Positions 9,511 through 19,923 of a stretch of 64,000 nt of DNA are shown in pieces. The position numbers were made by a program, and so were the translations under genes. Numbering within the stretch: the stretch's first letter is position 1; every line of letters starts with the position of its first letter. The stretch is from Ottowia sp. (GTDB lineage Bacteria; Pseudomonadota; Gammaproteobacteria; Burkholderiales; Burkholderiaceae). The notes beneath the pieces are model-generated. The model had not been told where the DNA came from and searched no databases. It saw only the letters and a program-made list of their open reading frames with translations. The stretch is from assembly GCA_020853585.1 (NCBI GenBank), contig JADYYQ010000071.1:1-64000 (forward strand), given 5' to 3'.

Positions 9511-10596
9511 CTACGACGTACTGCGCGGATAAGAACCCAATAATTTATAAAAAGCAGATTGCTGTCGAAGCGCTTGTAACGCTAAGGCAACATTGCCGTC
9601 ATCTTGATGACCTTCGATATCAAGATAAAAGTAATACTCCCAAGTACCATTCCGCACCGGGCGAGACTCAAAACGCGTCATGGACACGCCATGCTCAGCT
9701 AAAGGCGCCAGCATTCGATGAACCGCGCCCGCACAATTCGGTACAGAGAGAATTAACGAGGTTTGGTCGCATCCCGTTACCGGCACAACCGACTTACCGA
9801 TGATGATAAAACGTGTGCGGTTATGCGGATCATCTTGAATATGACTGCATACAGCATGCAAGCCATAGCATCGCGCCGCAGCATCGCCCGCAATCGCAGC
9901 GCTACTCGCATCTTCGGCCGCAAGTAGCGCTGCTTGCGCGTTACTCGCCACCGCCTGACGCTCTAACTTAGGATAGTTAATACTTAACCAACGCTGGCAC
10001 TGAGCTAACGCTTGAGCATGCCCCCGCACCACAGTCACTCCCTCCATATTTCCTGTTTTGCTCAACAGATGATGATCAATCAGCATGGCTAACTCACCGC
10101 TCATATGCAAAGGAGAGTGCAGTAATAAATCTAAAGTACGTGAGACAGCGCCTTCACTCGAGTTCTCTATCGGCACCACACCATAGCTGGCTTGACCCAC
10201 TTCAACCGAACGAAATACTTCATCAAGACTAACGCAAGGCATACCCGTAATAGCATGACCAAAGTAGCGCTGCGCTGCGCCCTCAGAAAATGTACCTGCG
10301 GGACCAAGATAAGCAACCGACAATACCGCTTCAAGACCTCGACAAGCCGACATGATCTCCCCCCAAATTACCGCAACACTCGCGTTAGACAAGGGACCAA
10401 GATTTACCTCCTGCAAGCCCGCAATCACTTGTGCTTCGCGTTGTGGGTGAAATACAGGGACATCATGCTGCTGTTTAATCGCGCCAATTTGCTGCGCAAC
10501 AGATGCTCGCTCATTCAACAAGCGAATCAGTTGAAGATCTAATGCATTGACTTGCTCACGTAACGGAGCAAGTTGTTGACTCATTATTTTATCCAT
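9511..10596 (-). CDS. pheA: Bifunctional chorismate mutase / prephenate dehydratase
   Basis: PheA converts chorismate through prephenate to phenylpyruvate for phenylalanine synthesis. From this start an AroQ-type chorismate mutase domain fills about 1-85 (LRLLNERASVAQQIG-type helices). The dehydratase domain follows (AYLGPAGTFSEGAA, then ENSSEGAVSRT), and a C-terminal ACT domain carries the phenylalanine-binding ESRPVRNG segment. The open frame reaches 10647, inside serC. The ATG at 10596 avoids that overlap and matches relatives that start MD; a second ATG at 10584 is also possible. It sits between serC and hisC. Confidence 0.94.
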   Translation of the reverse strand: MDKIMSQQLAPLREQVNALDLQLIRLLNERASVAQQIGAIKQQHDVPVFHPQREAQVIAGLQEVNLGPLSNASVAVIWGEIMSACRGLEAVLSVAYLGPAGTFSEGAAQRYFGHAITGMPCVSLDEVFRSVEVGQASYGVVPIENSSEGAVSRTLDLLLHSPLHMSGELAMLIDHHLLSKTGNMEGVTVVRGHAQALAQCQRWLSINYPKLERQAVASNAQAALLAAEDASSAAIAGDAAARCYGLHAVCSHIQDDPHNRTRFIIIGKSVVPVTGCDQTSLILSVPNCAGAVHRMLAPLAEHGVSMTRFESRPVRNGTWEYYFYLDIEGHQDDGNVALALQALRQQSAFYKLLGSYPRSTS

Positions 10597-10609
10597 GGCT
10601 TTTGAACTA

Positions 10610-11710
10610 TTAAGCGTGATGGCGCTCAAACTCCACCATATAGTCAACTAAGGCTTGTACACCCTCGATCGGCATTGCGTTATAAATACTGGCACGCATC
10701 CCCCCTAAGAGTGAATGTCCTTTTAGTTGCGTTAAACCACGTGCCTTGGCACCATCAAGAAAAGCTGCATTCCGTGAAGCATCCGCCAAGAAGAAAGGAA
10801 CATTCATATAAGAACGCGCGCCAACCTCAACAGGATTAGTGTAAAAATGGCTATCGTCTATTGTGCGGTAAAGCAGAGCAGCCTTCGCACGATTACGCTG
10901 CTCAAGCGCAACGAGTCCACCTGCACGCATTAACCACTGAAACACAAGCCCAGCAATATAAATCGCATACGTAGGCGGCGTATTAAGCATAGATTGATGC
11001 TTTGAGACCAGTTCCCAATTAAAAACCGACGGCGTACAAGGCAGGGCATGGCCTAGCAAATCACGCCGCACAATCACAATCGTCAATCCTGCTGAACCAA
11101 TATTTTTCTGGGCACCTGCATAAATCACACCATAACGAGCACTATCAATAGGGCGCGAAAGAAGATGACTTGACATATCTGCTACAACAACCACCCGCTT
11201 ATCAAGCGCGGGCAAACTATGAAATTCCACACCATGAATGGTTTCATTGGTACACACATGCAGATAAGCGGCATCATCCGATAAAGACCACTCCGTAACG
11301 GCAGGCACCGTTGTGAAGCCATCCGTCTGCGTACTCGCCGCAAGATGAACATCACCGTATTTTTTTGCTTCAACAAATGACTGCTCTGACCATGTACCCG
11401 TTACAACATAATCAGCGCGCGGCCTATCGGGATCCAGCCGGCTAATCAAGTTCATCGGCACAATGGCATTTTGCCCCCGCCCACCACCTTGCATAAATAA
11501 AATCTCGTAGTCATCGGGTAAAGCTAATAACGTTCTCAAATCAGCCAAAGCTTGCTGATGAATATGCATAAACTCAGGACCGCGATGACTCATCTCCATC
11601 ACGCTCACACCCGACCCTTGCCAATCCAACATTTCAGACGCTGCTTGCGCAAGCACTTCCGTTGGCAAAGTCGCTGGCCCCGCAGCAAAATTAAACACAC
11701 GATGCATCAT
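10610..11710 (-). CDS. serC: Phosphoserine aminotransferase
   Basis: SerC makes phosphoserine from 3-phosphohydroxypyruvate and glutamate, and also acts in pyridoxal phosphate synthesis. The 366 residues start with the family signature [11 protein letters not shown] and contain the PLP lysine segment [20 protein letters not shown] ribosome binding site precedes paired ATGs at 11710 and 11707; the second has the better spacing. The gene follows gyrA and starts the serC-pheA-hisC-tyrA-aroA series, an order typical of betaproteobacteria. Confidence 0.97.
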   Translation of the reverse strand: MMHRVFNFAAGPATLPTEVLAQAASEMLDWQGSGVSVMEMSHRGPEFMHIHQQALADLRTLLALPDDYEILFMQGGGRGQNAIVPMNLISRLDPDRPRADYVVTGTWSEQSFVEAKKYGDVHLAASTQTDGFTTVPAVTEWSLSDDAAYLHVCTNETIHGVEFHSLPALDKRVVVVADMSSHLLSRPIDSARYGVIYAGAQKNIGSAGLTIVIVRRDLLGHALPCTPSVFNWELVSKHQSMLNTPPTYAIYIAGLVFQWLMRAGGLVALEQRNRAKAALLYRTIDDSHFYTNPVEVGARSYMNVPFFLADASRNAAFLDGAKARGLTQLKGHSLLGGMRASIYNAMPIEGVQALVDYMVEFERHHA

Positions 11711-11827
11711 CTACCTCATTGGTCACAAAAGCCCCATTCCTTTGCCGACGCTGCGTATAACTCATTTAGTCATTTTCAAATGAAACACTAAATATGCTGC
11801 TCACCTAAGCCACATGGTGAGAGGGAC

Positions 11828-14497
11828 TTATCCCAACGCAATCTCATCTACATCAGCCGCTTCGGGCACATCTAAAGTAGCATCACCTTCCGCATCTGAC
11901 TCAGCGATACGTTGCAAGCCGGAAAGCTTAGTGCCCTCATCCACATTGATTAAGGTAACGCCCTGGGTAGCGCGCCCCATTTCGCGAATCTCAGTAACAC
12001 GTGTGCGAATCAATACGCCACTTGTTGTAATCAACATAATTTCGTGATCTGGCGCAACCAGCGCAGCCGCAACCAATTTGCCATTACGCGCGCTTGTTTG
12101 AATCGCAATCATGCCTTTTGTTCCACGGCCGTGACGAGTGTACTCAGCAATCGGGGTGCGCTTACCGTAACCATTCTCTGTTGCTGTGAGCACACTTGAA
12201 ACAAGCGATACCGCAGAGATATCTGCCGATTTTTCATCACCACTGGCGGCCGTTGTCTCAGCAGGCGCAACCAACATCGCAATCACTTGCTGTCCCATAT
12301 CTAAGTTCATACCGCGCACTCCCCGCGCAGTACGCCCCATTGGCCGCACATCATTTTCATCAAAACGAACGGCTTTTCCCGCATCTGAAAACAACATCAC
12401 ATCATGCGCGCCATCCGTAATAGCCGCGCCAATCAGAAAATCACCTTCGTCTAAATCCACCGCAATAATGCCGGCTTTGCGCGGGTTAGAAAACTCTGTC
12501 AGCACTGTTTTCTTCACAGTACCCAGGCTGGTTGCCATAAACACATAGTGATTAAGATCAAAGTTTTTGACCGGCAAAATAACGGTAATCTTCTCACCAT
12601 CTACCAGCGGAAACATATTGACAATGGGTCTGCCACGCGAAATCCGGCTGCCTTGTGGCACCTCATAGACACGCAACCAATATAAACGCCCACGATTAGA
12701 GAAACACAGAATCGTGTCATGCGTATTGGCCACAAATAAAGTATCAATCCAATCATCTTCTTTTGTCGCCGTCGCTTGCTTACCTCGCCCACCCCGCTTT
12801 TGCGCACGATACTCAGAGGTGGGCTGACTTTTCATGTAACCAGCATGAGAAACGGTGACCACCATATCTTGTGGCGTAATTAAATCTTCAGTAAAAAGCT
12901 CGGTTGCATTAAAAATAATTTCAGAGCGGCGGGCATCGCCAAACTCTTGTCTAATAGCCCCCAGCTCTTCAACCATGATCGCCGTAATACGCTCTGCACG
13001 GGCCAAAATATCAAGCAAGTCAGCGATCTGAGCCATCACCTCCTGATACTCCACCACAATTTTTTCTTGCTCCAAACCCGTCAAACGCTGCAAGCGCATC
13101 TGCAAAATCTCTTGCGTTTGTACTTCCGAAAGACGGTACAGTCCTTCGGGCTGCATACCGTACTGATCGGCAAGTCCATCAGGTCTATACGCCTCCCGAC
13201 TGGGTACACCCGCATCGGTACGCGACAACATATTATTCACAAGCTGCGCACTCCAGGACTTCGCCATTAGCTCAGCTTTAGCCAGCGGAGGTGTGGGGGC
13301 TGCTTTAATGATGGCAATAAACGTATCAATATTCGCTAATGCAACTGCAAGGCCTTCTAACATATGACCGCGTTCACGCGCTTTACGTAAAGCATAGACA
13401 GTGCGCCGCGTTACGACTTCCCGACGGTGAGACAGAAAACTATCCAAAATTTGCTTAAGATTAAGCAAACGAGGTTGCCCATCTAAGAGCGCCACCATAT
13501 TCATGCCAAAGGTATCTTGCAACTGCGTATGCTTATAAAGGTTGTTAAGCACCACCTCTGGCACTTCCCCCCGCTTAAGCTCAATCACAACACGCATACC
13601 TGATTTATCTGACTCATCACGAATATCAGAAATACCTTCTACACGTTTCTCGGTTACCAACTCTGCTATGCGTTCTAACAACGACTTTTTATTCACCTGA
13701 TACGGCAACTCATCGACAATAAGCGCATTGCGCTGGCCACGGTCAATTTCTTCGAAATGCGTTTTAGCACGCATCACCACCCGACCGCGCCCTGTGCGGT
13801 AACCCTCACGAACGCCCTGAATCCCATAAATAAAACCACCGGTTGGAAAATCGGGCGCAGGAACGCGTTCAATCAACTCATCGATACTGCAATGGGGATT
13901 AGATAATAAATACAGACATGCATCGACGACCTCATTCAAATTATGAGGCGGAATATTGGTCGCCATCCCAACCGCAATTCCTGATGAACCATTGATCAAA
14001 AGATTAGGGATACGTGCCGGCAAAATCAACGGTTCTCGTTCACTGCCGTCATAATTCGGACCAAAATCGACCGTTTCTTCGTCAATGTCATCGAGCATTT
14101 CTTTGGCAATTTTTGCCAATCGAATCTCGGTGTAACGCATCGCTGCCGCATTGTCGCCATCAACCGAGCCGAAATTACCCTGCCCATCAACAAGCATATA
14201 CCGCAAAGAAAAATGCTGAGCCATCCGCACAATCGTGTCGTAAACAGCAGAGTCGCCATGTGGATGGTACTTACCAATCACATCACCCACAATACGAGCT
14301 GATTTTTTATAAGCACGATTCCAATCATTACCCAACTCATGCATCGCAAATAACACTCGGCGGTGAACGGGCTTTAAACCATCCCTCACATCAGGCAAGG
14401 CACGCCCCACAATCACACTCATCGCGTAATCAAGGTAAGAGCGGCGCATTTCTTCTTCTAGTGAAACAGGAAGTGTTTCTTTGGCAAACTGGTCCAT
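11828..14497 (-). CDS. gyrA: DNA gyrase subunit A
   Basis: GyrA is the DNA-breaking and rejoining subunit of gyrase. The 889 residues show the winged-helix and quinolone region [17 protein letters not shown] with the Ser and Asp that are usually changed in resistant strains still present. The catalytic tyrosine lies in MRYTEIRLA. The C-terminal six-bladed domain carries a GyrA box variant QKRGGRG near 560. The C-terminal tail is acidic. No clear Shine-Dalgarno precedes the ATG; a small hairpin lies 30 bases upstream. parC near 31 kb is a paralogue. Confidence 0.98.
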   Translation of the reverse strand: MDQFAKETLPVSLEEEMRRSYLDYAMSVIVGRALPDVRDGLKPVHRRVLFAMHELGNDWNRAYKKSARIVGDVIGKYHPHGDSAVYDTIVRMAQHFSLRYMLVDGQGNFGSVDGDNAAAMRYTEIRLAKIAKEMLDDIDEETVDFGPNYDGSEREPLILPARIPNLLINGSSGIAVGMATNIPPHNLNEVVDACLYLLSNPHCSIDELIERVPAPDFPTGGFIYGIQGVREGYRTGRGRVVMRAKTHFEEIDRGQRNALIVDELPYQVNKKSLLERIAELVTEKRVEGISDIRDESDKSGMRVVIELKRGEVPEVVLNNLYKHTQLQDTFGMNMVALLDGQPRLLNLKQILDSFLSHRREVVTRRTVYALRKARERGHMLEGLAVALANIDTFIAIIKAAPTPPLAKAELMAKSWSAQLVNNMLSRTDAGVPSREAYRPDGLADQYGMQPEGLYRLSEVQTQEILQMRLQRLTGLEQEKIVVEYQEVMAQIADLLDILARAERITAIMVEELGAIRQEFGDARRSEIIFNATELFTEDLITPQDMVVTVSHAGYMKSQPTSEYRAQKRGGRGKQATATKEDDWIDTLFVANTHDTILCFSNRGRLYWLRVYEVPQGSRISRGRPIVNMFPLVDGEKITVILPVKNFDLNHYVFMATSLGTVKKTVLTEFSNPRKAGIIAVDLDEGDFLIGAAITDGAHDVMLFSDAGKAVRFDENDVRPMGRTARGVRGMNLDMGQQVIAMLVAPAETTAASGDEKSADISAVSLVSSVLTATENGYGKRTPIAEYTRHGRGTKGMIAIQTSARNGKLVAAALVAPDHEIMLITTSGVLIRTRVTEIREMGRATQGVTLINVDEGTKLSGLQRIAESDAEGDATLDVPEAADVDEIALG

Positions 14498-14892
14498 TGT
14501 GCAGACAATTTAAGAGGATAACCAAGCGCCTACCAATAGTAGGAGGCGCATCAAGGCAAGAGGCGATTCTAGCACGCAGCAATCTCGCGCACAGCCCTCA
14601 CCCAGCACGATACCGACAACAGCAAACTGAACACCGCCCTAGAGTTGTTTAATTACAACACAGCATTCACCAATGGAAAATTTGACCCCTGTCTTTTACG
14701 AAAACAGTTGGAAACACACTATTTTATGTGGGAGAATCGGCCTCGGCCTTTTACGAAGGTATAGCTGATCTTTGTCTTGTGTTATAAGAGGTGAAGTCAA
14801 ACAGCGCATGAAATATAGACTTGCTATACATCTCTCCAAGTTTGTGCTGATTAAAAATCCCGTATTACTTTATCTCGTTAGAGAGGAGAAAA
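14498..14892. other. Divergent intergenic region between gyrA and ompA
   Basis: This space holds the upstream regions of gyrA (minus) and ompA (plus). Visible are an imperfect inverted repeat GCGCCT...AGGCGC at 14527-14550, 30 bases before gyrA, and a strong GAGAGGAG ribosome binding site just before ompA. I could not assign a confident -35/-10 pair for either gene. Confidence 0.5.
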
Positions 14893-15558
14893 ATGAACCA
14901 ATTCACCAAGTTAGCCCTCCTGACCGCGGTTGTATTCAACACCGCTTCTGCTTATGCACTGTCATATGAGAAGAAATCCGTTAACGATAACTGGAGTAAT
15001 AAATCTAGTGATCTCGTATGGAAAAATGGTACAGATGAACTTTGCTGGCGCAATAGACAGTGGACACCAGCCACTGCGAATGCGCTTTGTGATGGCGCCA
15101 TTGCCCGCCCAGTTGCAGTCGCACCACCAGCACCACCGGTAGAAGCACCCGCACCTGTGGCACCTCCACCGCCACCACCAGCACCTGTTGTTACAACAGA
15201 GAAGATCACGCTGTCTGCTGACGCTTTATTCGATTTCGATAAGGCAGTGCTCAAACCAACGGGCATGACGAAATTAAATGAGTTAGCAGAAAAAACTAAA
15301 GATTTGACCCTAACACTTGTCGTCGCAACAGGTCACACCGACTCAGTCGGTAATGCAGCATACAACCAAAAATTGTCGCTGCATCGTGCCGAAGCCGTTA
15401 AAAGCTACCTCGTAAAAAAAGGGTTTAGCGCGGAAAACATCACCGCAGAAGGCAAAGGCGAAACCTTACCGATTGCAAGCAATAAAACCTCAGCAGGCCG
15501 CGCGCAGAACCGTCGTGTTGAAGTTGAAGTAAAAGGGACTCGCAGCGTTGTTCAGTAA
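14893..15558 (+). CDS. ompA: OmpA-family outer membrane protein with C-terminal peptidoglycan-binding domain
   Basis: The 221-residue protein starts with a signal peptide of about 22 residues ending ASAYA. A short region follows with WKNGTDELCWRNRQW, then a proline/alanine linker (about 75-103), then an OmpA/MotB domain from about 110. That domain shows LFDFDKAVLKP, GHTDSVGNAAYN and the RAEAVKSYL and AQNRRVEV segments with the Asp and Arg that bind diaminopimelate in peptidoglycan. There is no beta-barrel, so it is the small Burkholderia-type OmpA that ties the envelope to the wall. A strong ribosome binding site and a clear terminator indicate high expression. It lies next to gyrA as in Burkholderia. 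Confidence 0.93.
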   Translation: MNQFTKLALLTAVVFNTASAYALSYEKKSVNDNWSNKSSDLVWKNGTDELCWRNRQWTPATANALCDGAIARPVAVAPPAPPVEAPAPVAPPPPPPAPVVTTEKITLSADALFDFDKAVLKPTGMTKLNELAEKTKDLTLTLVVATGHTDSVGNAAYNQKLSLHRAEAVKSYLVKKGFSAENITAEGKGETLPIASNKTSAGRAQNRRVEVEVKGTRSVVQ

Positions 15559-15606
15559 CTTGCTCCTAGCATAACTCGCCATCCTTTCTCCAAAGGATCG
15601 CAAACT

Positions 15607-15645
15607 AAAAGCTCGCCAGCTCATTCGCCTGCGAGCTTTTTTCTT
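15607..15645 (+). terminator. Rho-independent terminator of ompA
   Basis: The arms AAAAGCTCGC (15607-15616) and GCGAGCTTTT (15631-15640) form a ten-pair stem with a 14-base loop and are followed by more T bases. It lies 50 bases after the ompA stop. Confidence 0.85.
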
Positions 15646-16528
15646 TTCTAGCTCCGCAACAAAAATAGCTTATGCCCCAATCAATTGAGAGCCATTTTCT
15701 CAATCTAAATTTCAATAATTTTTTATAAAATGCTACCGAGCAAGAAAAGCAAATGGTTATTCTGGCTAAGCGTTTTATGTAAGTAGATTAAGATGATGAT
15801 GGCTGATGCTTGGAGCAAGAGCACATATTGATGCGCACTTTTATGTAAATATAAATATAGAATTCATGCTCACTGAATTACGCCTCATACAATGCCACAT
15901 AAATCCAATACCAAGCGCCCGATTCTTATTCCGAAGATGTCCTTAAAGCTAAAGAATTGGCTTAGCTATAAAGCTAGGTCGATAAAGCAGCCAAACATAC
16001 AAGCGCTAGCCGGTAAGCATACGGCTGACCTATATCACGTAGCGCCGCAGTTACTCGCACACCGCGAAGAAGAAATCAATAAAGTTCGCCCATGGTGCCT
16101 ATGTTGACGCACCTACTTACAAAACGATTTCTCAATATGGGACAGCATAACAATGCTCATACCCACATAAAATAATGCCGTATCTAAACTCAATCAAGCG
16201 CATCAAATCAGCGCGATCGTCATATTGAAGGAAATAATCCACACACAAGACCACCTAACAAAAAATAGGAAACGATCAACGTTCTTAAATCACCCCCCAT
16301 GGCTCGCTGTAAATATTTAGTGGTCATTATCTACGCGCGCGAGAAAGCGCAGCTAAAAAAACGAGGCTGCCAGGCGTCGCCGTATTACATCCAATCTTGG
16401 CCATTGGACCACCCAAATCCCATCTACTGTCACAGCAGAACACCGTCAAATAGTTAGGAGAAAGCCTATTTTCACCTTTTAAGTACGCCAACGCTCTTAA
16501 TTCAAAAAAATCAATAACAGGAAAAATT
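15646..16528. other. Decayed spacer of about 0.9 kb
   Basis: No intact gene is supported. Short open frames on both strands lack ribosome binding sites and family motifs. A minus-strand hydrophobic stretch around 16230-16275 reads like a fragment of a membrane protein, interrupted by stops. The region looks like a gene graveyard rather than a compact regulatory spacer. Confidence 0.45.
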
Positions 16529-16660
16529 ATGTCGCGCCGCAAGTTTTTAAAAAATGCCGCTTCTACTTTAAGTCTGTTGAGTGCACCTCATCTTTTAATA
16601 GCTTGTGCTTCTGACAAATCAGAAAATGAGCGGGGTAATTTAATCAATACCCATTTTTAG
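16529..16660 (+). pseudogene. Truncated Tat-exported lipoprotein leader
   Basis: A 43-residue frame starts at an ATG with AGGA seven bases upstream. Residues 2-8 are SRRKFLK, an exact twin-arginine (Tat) motif. A hydrophobic stretch follows and ends LIAC at 23-26, a lipobox with Cys26. After that the protein runs only 17 more residues to a TAG. Such a leader normally precedes a large folded enzyme, so I read this as the surviving 5' end of a gene whose body has been lost. The parent family cannot be named from the leader. A tiny intact lipoprotein is possible but unlikely. Confidence 0.5.
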
Positions 16661-16837
16661 ATACGCTCTTGCATCATGCTGCATTCAACAATGCGCTTAC
16701 ATTGACACTTAGCGCCCTAGCAAATAGAGAAAGCACTGACCCAAAAAACCACCCGTACTCTGTTTAAGCTGAAATATTAATACGCATGCCATATACGTGC
16801 GACAGCACTGCCCATACCCACCAAAGTAATCATACAA

Positions 16838-17461
16838 TCAGGGGCCCACAGCAGGGCTACCGGCCAGATAAAGATAACGTTGATGCAGAACACGTACTTG
16901 ATCGTCAACGGTCATTTCCAGCTCACCATAATTATCAATAACGTCATCAGCAACAGCCAAACGTGCAGCACGGGTGACTTGTCTGGCCATAATTGCCAAC
17001 ACATCATCTCGACTTAACTGACTACGACGCATTACACGAACAATTTGTGTCTCAGGTGGACAATCAACCACCAACACACGATCAACCCGCTTACGCCACT
17101 GGCCCGACTCAACTAAGAGAGGAATCATATGGATCACATAAGGCGCAGCGGCAACACTCAGTGTTTGTTTTGCTAAAGCGTCACGAATCAGTGGATGAGT
17201 GATTGCCTCTAAATCAGCCAGCGCACCCGCATCAGAAAACACGCGCTGTCGAAGTTTTGCGCGATCTAATATACCTGGAGCAATCAAATAGCTCGCACCA
17301 AAACAAGCAATGATTGCATCAAGCGCGGCCCCATCTTTTGCAGTAAGCGTATGCGCAATGTAATCTGCATCAATCACACTTACCCCACACGCTGCAAACA
17401 AACGAGCGACAAACGACTTACCACTTCCAATTCCACCCGTTAACCCCACGACTAGAGCCAT
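16838..17461 (-). CDS. coaE: Dephospho-CoA kinase
   Basis: CoaE phosphorylates dephospho-CoA in the last step of coenzyme A synthesis. From the ATG at 17461 the protein has 207 residues, the family length, and starts MALVVGLTGGIGSGKS with its P-loop. DADYIAHTL (substrate Asp) and a PLLVESGQW segment follow. The frame is open for 63 more codons upstream, but these lie inside pilD and have no family match. It overlaps the 3' end of pilD by ten bases, the order known from pilD-coaE in other proteobacteria. Confidence 0.94.
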   Translation of the reverse strand: MALVVGLTGGIGSGKSFVARLFAACGVSVIDADYIAHTLTAKDGAALDAIIACFGASYLIAPGILDRAKLRQRVFSDAGALADLEAITHPLIRDALAKQTLSVAAAPYVIHMIPLLVESGQWRKRVDRVLVVDCPPETQIVRVMRRSQLSRDDVLAIMARQVTRAARLAVADDVIDNYGELEMTVDDQVRVLHQRYLYLAGSPAVGP

Positions 17462-18000
17462 GCTAGTCTCACCCAAAGCCAACCGGGAGAAAGCAAACTC
17501 AATATACTCGCAGCAGCCAAAAAAGGGCCAAAGGGAATTGATGTTTGCAATATGGCCTGACGATACCGCCAAGATATAAAAAGAGCCACCAACACGCCAG
17601 CCACAGAAGCCAACACAATTAACTCGGGCAAGGTTTGCCAACCCAACCAAGCACCCAACGCGGCAACCAATTTAAAATCGCCTCGCCCAATGCCATGTTT
17701 TTTCTGTATCCGAAAATAAACGGCAGCAACAGACCAAAGCAATCCATAACCCGCTACCGCACCAATCACTGCATCACGCAAAGGCACAAACATGCCATTC
17801 AAATTAACTAACAAACCAAGCCACAATAAAGGCTGAGTAATACGATCAGGCAAAAGTCGCGAACGCATATCAATCAATGTTAAGCGCAAAAGCACTAGCA
17901 CCAACGTAGCCGCAGCGAGCATATGCCAAGTCATACCCCAACGCTGCCACACCATACAAAGAATCAATAAAGCCAACACATTGAGCATCACTTTAAGCAT
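17452..18000 (-). CDS. pilD: Prepilin peptidase, N-terminally shortened
   Basis: This is an A24-family aspartic peptidase of about 182 residues with six hydrophobic segments. Both catalytic aspartate motifs are present: the first in LIDMRSRLLPD and the second in GRGDFK. Full-length PilD has about 290 residues with a cysteine-rich N-terminal methylase domain, and that part is absent here. The gene starts at the very end of corC (ATG 18000, overlapping its stop). In Burkholderia, pilB and pilC normally lie between corC and pilD; both are missing, so a deletion probably removed them together with the pilD 5' end. It may retain peptidase activity or be decaying. Confidence 0.75.
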   Translation of the reverse strand: MLKVMLNVLALLILCMVWQRWGMTWHMLAAATLVLVLLRLTLIDMRSRLLPDRITQPLLWLGLLVNLNGMFVPLRDAVIGAVAGYGLLWSVAAVYFRIQKKHGIGRGDFKLVAALGAWLGWQTLPELIVLASVAGVLVALFISWRYRQAILQTSIPFGPFLAAASILSLLSPGWLWVRLAWL

Positions 18001-19294
18001 GATTTTTAGAGCGATAAATACGTACCGTCTTAATCGTTTGATTGTCGATATGCAAAATATCCATGGCATACCCAGCAATGCAAATGCTCACGCTCGCATC
18101 GGGAATTTCGCGTAGCGCTTCTAACAACAAACCATTGAGGGTCTTCGGACCATCCAGCGGTAATTGGATACTTAACTGCCGATTAAGATCACGCAGCGCA
18201 ATGCCGGCATCAGCAAGATACGTACCTTGTATATCCCAACCACTACCTGCATGCTGAGGACCTGGTTGAGAAGTAGTGAACTCACCAATCATTTCCTCAA
18301 TAATGTCTTCTACCGTCACTAAACCTTGTATTTCTCCATACTCGTTGACCACAAATCCAAGGCGCTGGTGATTCTCTTGAAAATATTGTAGTTGCTGAAA
18401 TACCGATGTACCACTCGGGATATAGTAAGCAGGGGTGAGTAAAGCACGAAAGGCGTCATGACTCGGCGCTTGACTACTCAGCAACGACAATGCTTTACGT
18501 ATATGCAACACACCCACAATTCCATCTTGATCTGACTCACATACCGCCAGCTTATTGTGATAACACGTCTCCAACTGTTCGACAACTTCGGATATTGGTC
18601 GTGCTAAATCAAGTATCTCGATACGCCCTTTTGGGGTCATCACATCGTCGACCGTCACCTTTTCCAAATCGAATAAATTAAGCAAAATACTACGATGCTT
18701 ACGAGGAATAAAATTACCTGATTCAAGCACAATCGTACGGAGCTCTTCAGCAGAAACACGGGTATCTTGATCGCGATCAATACGGATACGTAATAATGAA
18801 AACAACGCACTAGTAAACAAATTAACAAACCACACCAATGGCCGAGCTAACCATACTAAAGGCACCAACACATAACTCGCAAAAAATGCGATGCGATCAG
18901 GGTAAGTCGCACCGACAACTTTAGGTGCAATTTCACACAACACGATAATGACAAAAGCAATAATGCCAGTTGCAATCGCTAACACCGTCGTACTTGCACC
19001 AAAATAGCTTACGGCAAGCGTAGTTGTTAAAACCGGCACAACCGTATTAACCAAATTATTGCCGATTAAAATAACCGAAAGCAGACGGTCAGTTTGCGCT
19101 AAAAGACGCTGCGTCTGCCGGGGGCCACGTTGCCCAGATTGGGCCAAGTGCTTTAAGCGATGACGGTTAAGCGCCATCATGCTGGTTTCAGAAATAGAAA
19201 AAAACGCAGATATGCCAAGTAACAACAGCACCGCAGCAAATTGCGCCCACAATGGCCAAGTATTCAAGTGATAAGAGACATAAAAATCGAACAA
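17993..19294 (-). CDS. HlyC/CorC-family membrane protein with CBS domains
   Basis: This inner-membrane protein of 433 residues belongs to the CNNM/CorC (DUF21) group, linked to magnesium or cobalt efflux. The N-terminal transmembrane domain (about 15-190) contains FFSISETSMMALNRHRL near its start. Two CBS modules follow (about 215-335, including MTPKGRIEILD and LGFVVNEYGEIQGLVT). A C-terminal CorC_HlyC transporter-associated domain fills the last 85 residues. It precedes the shortened pilD. The exact ion is not predictable from sequence. Confidence 0.9.
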   Translation of the reverse strand: MFDFYVSYHLNTWPLWAQFAAVLLLLGISAFFSISETSMMALNRHRLKHLAQSGQRGPRQTQRLLAQTDRLLSVILIGNNLVNTVVPVLTTTLAVSYFGASTTVLAIATGIIAFVIIVLCEIAPKVVGATYPDRIAFFASYVLVPLVWLARPLVWFVNLFTSALFSLLRIRIDRDQDTRVSAEELRTIVLESGNFIPRKHRSILLNLFDLEKVTVDDVMTPKGRIEILDLARPISEVVEQLETCYHNKLAVCESDQDGIVGVLHIRKALSLLSSQAPSHDAFRALLTPAYYIPSGTSVFQQLQYFQENHQRLGFVVNEYGEIQGLVTVEDIIEEMIGEFTTSQPGPQHAGSGWDIQGTYLADAGIALRDLNRQLSIQLPLDGPKTLNGLLLEALREIPDASVSICIAGYAMDILHIDNQTIKTVRIYRSKNHA

Positions 19295-19923
19295 GCCCCT
19301 ATCTTAATAGATTGCAAAGCTATTGCGTATTTCGCCTTACGATAGCTTTGGCAATCTCATCTAAAAAAGAACAATCACAAATGAATCTACGTTAACTAAA
19401 CCCAAGATACGCTCCCTCTAGCTTTAACCCCTACATCCACCTGCATCCGGCATATTTCCTGCAAAAATAACCCAACATTACAATCAAAATTAATCAAGAA
19501 AAATCCATCAAAATTTTTGCAAGCAATCTATCTTTACAGGAAATCATTTCACAAAAATCAGTTACATAGCCCGCGCTTTGTATCCTTTCTTCTATCCACG
19601 CATAGATACGACTGCGCAAAAGAGCGCCACATAATCTATTTATCAAAATGAAAGGGAAATTGTGCCAATGCCGATCATCTACGCCAGGCGCTCGCTCACC
19701 AAAAATGGCCACATTGCTAAAGAAAATATTGTGCCTAGCAGCATTCCAAACACAATGCGCGCACTAGAAGAAAGTGCCATCATTAAAGCGTTAGTACGGG
19801 GAAGACGCGCAGTGTGTGTCTATTAGCATGACAAAACACACACCGGCACATGAAAGCACGCAAAACCTAATTAACACCAAATTTAATTTTCTTATGCAAT
19901 TTAGCTAGCAAAGGAACCAAAAA
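19295..19923. other. Gene-poor spacer between corC and the phasin gene
   Basis: I see no supported gene in this stretch. Two short overlapping frames (minus 19494-19712 and plus from an ATG at about 19668) lack ribosome binding sites and motifs. No terminator for the phasin gene is evident. Confidence 0.45.

Noticed and set aside
16140-16275. Minus-strand hydrophobic fragment resembling a transporter helix
   Set aside because: Stops interrupt every frame and no family signature is present; kept only as a sign of decay.
16327-16542. Minus-strand frame of 71 codons overlapping the Tat leader
   Set aside because: It overlaps the better supported Tat leader start on the other strand and has no motif.
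19494-19850. Short frames on both strands between corC and the phasin gene
   Set aside because: No ribosome binding site and no recognisable motif; overlapping frames on opposite strands suggest chance.
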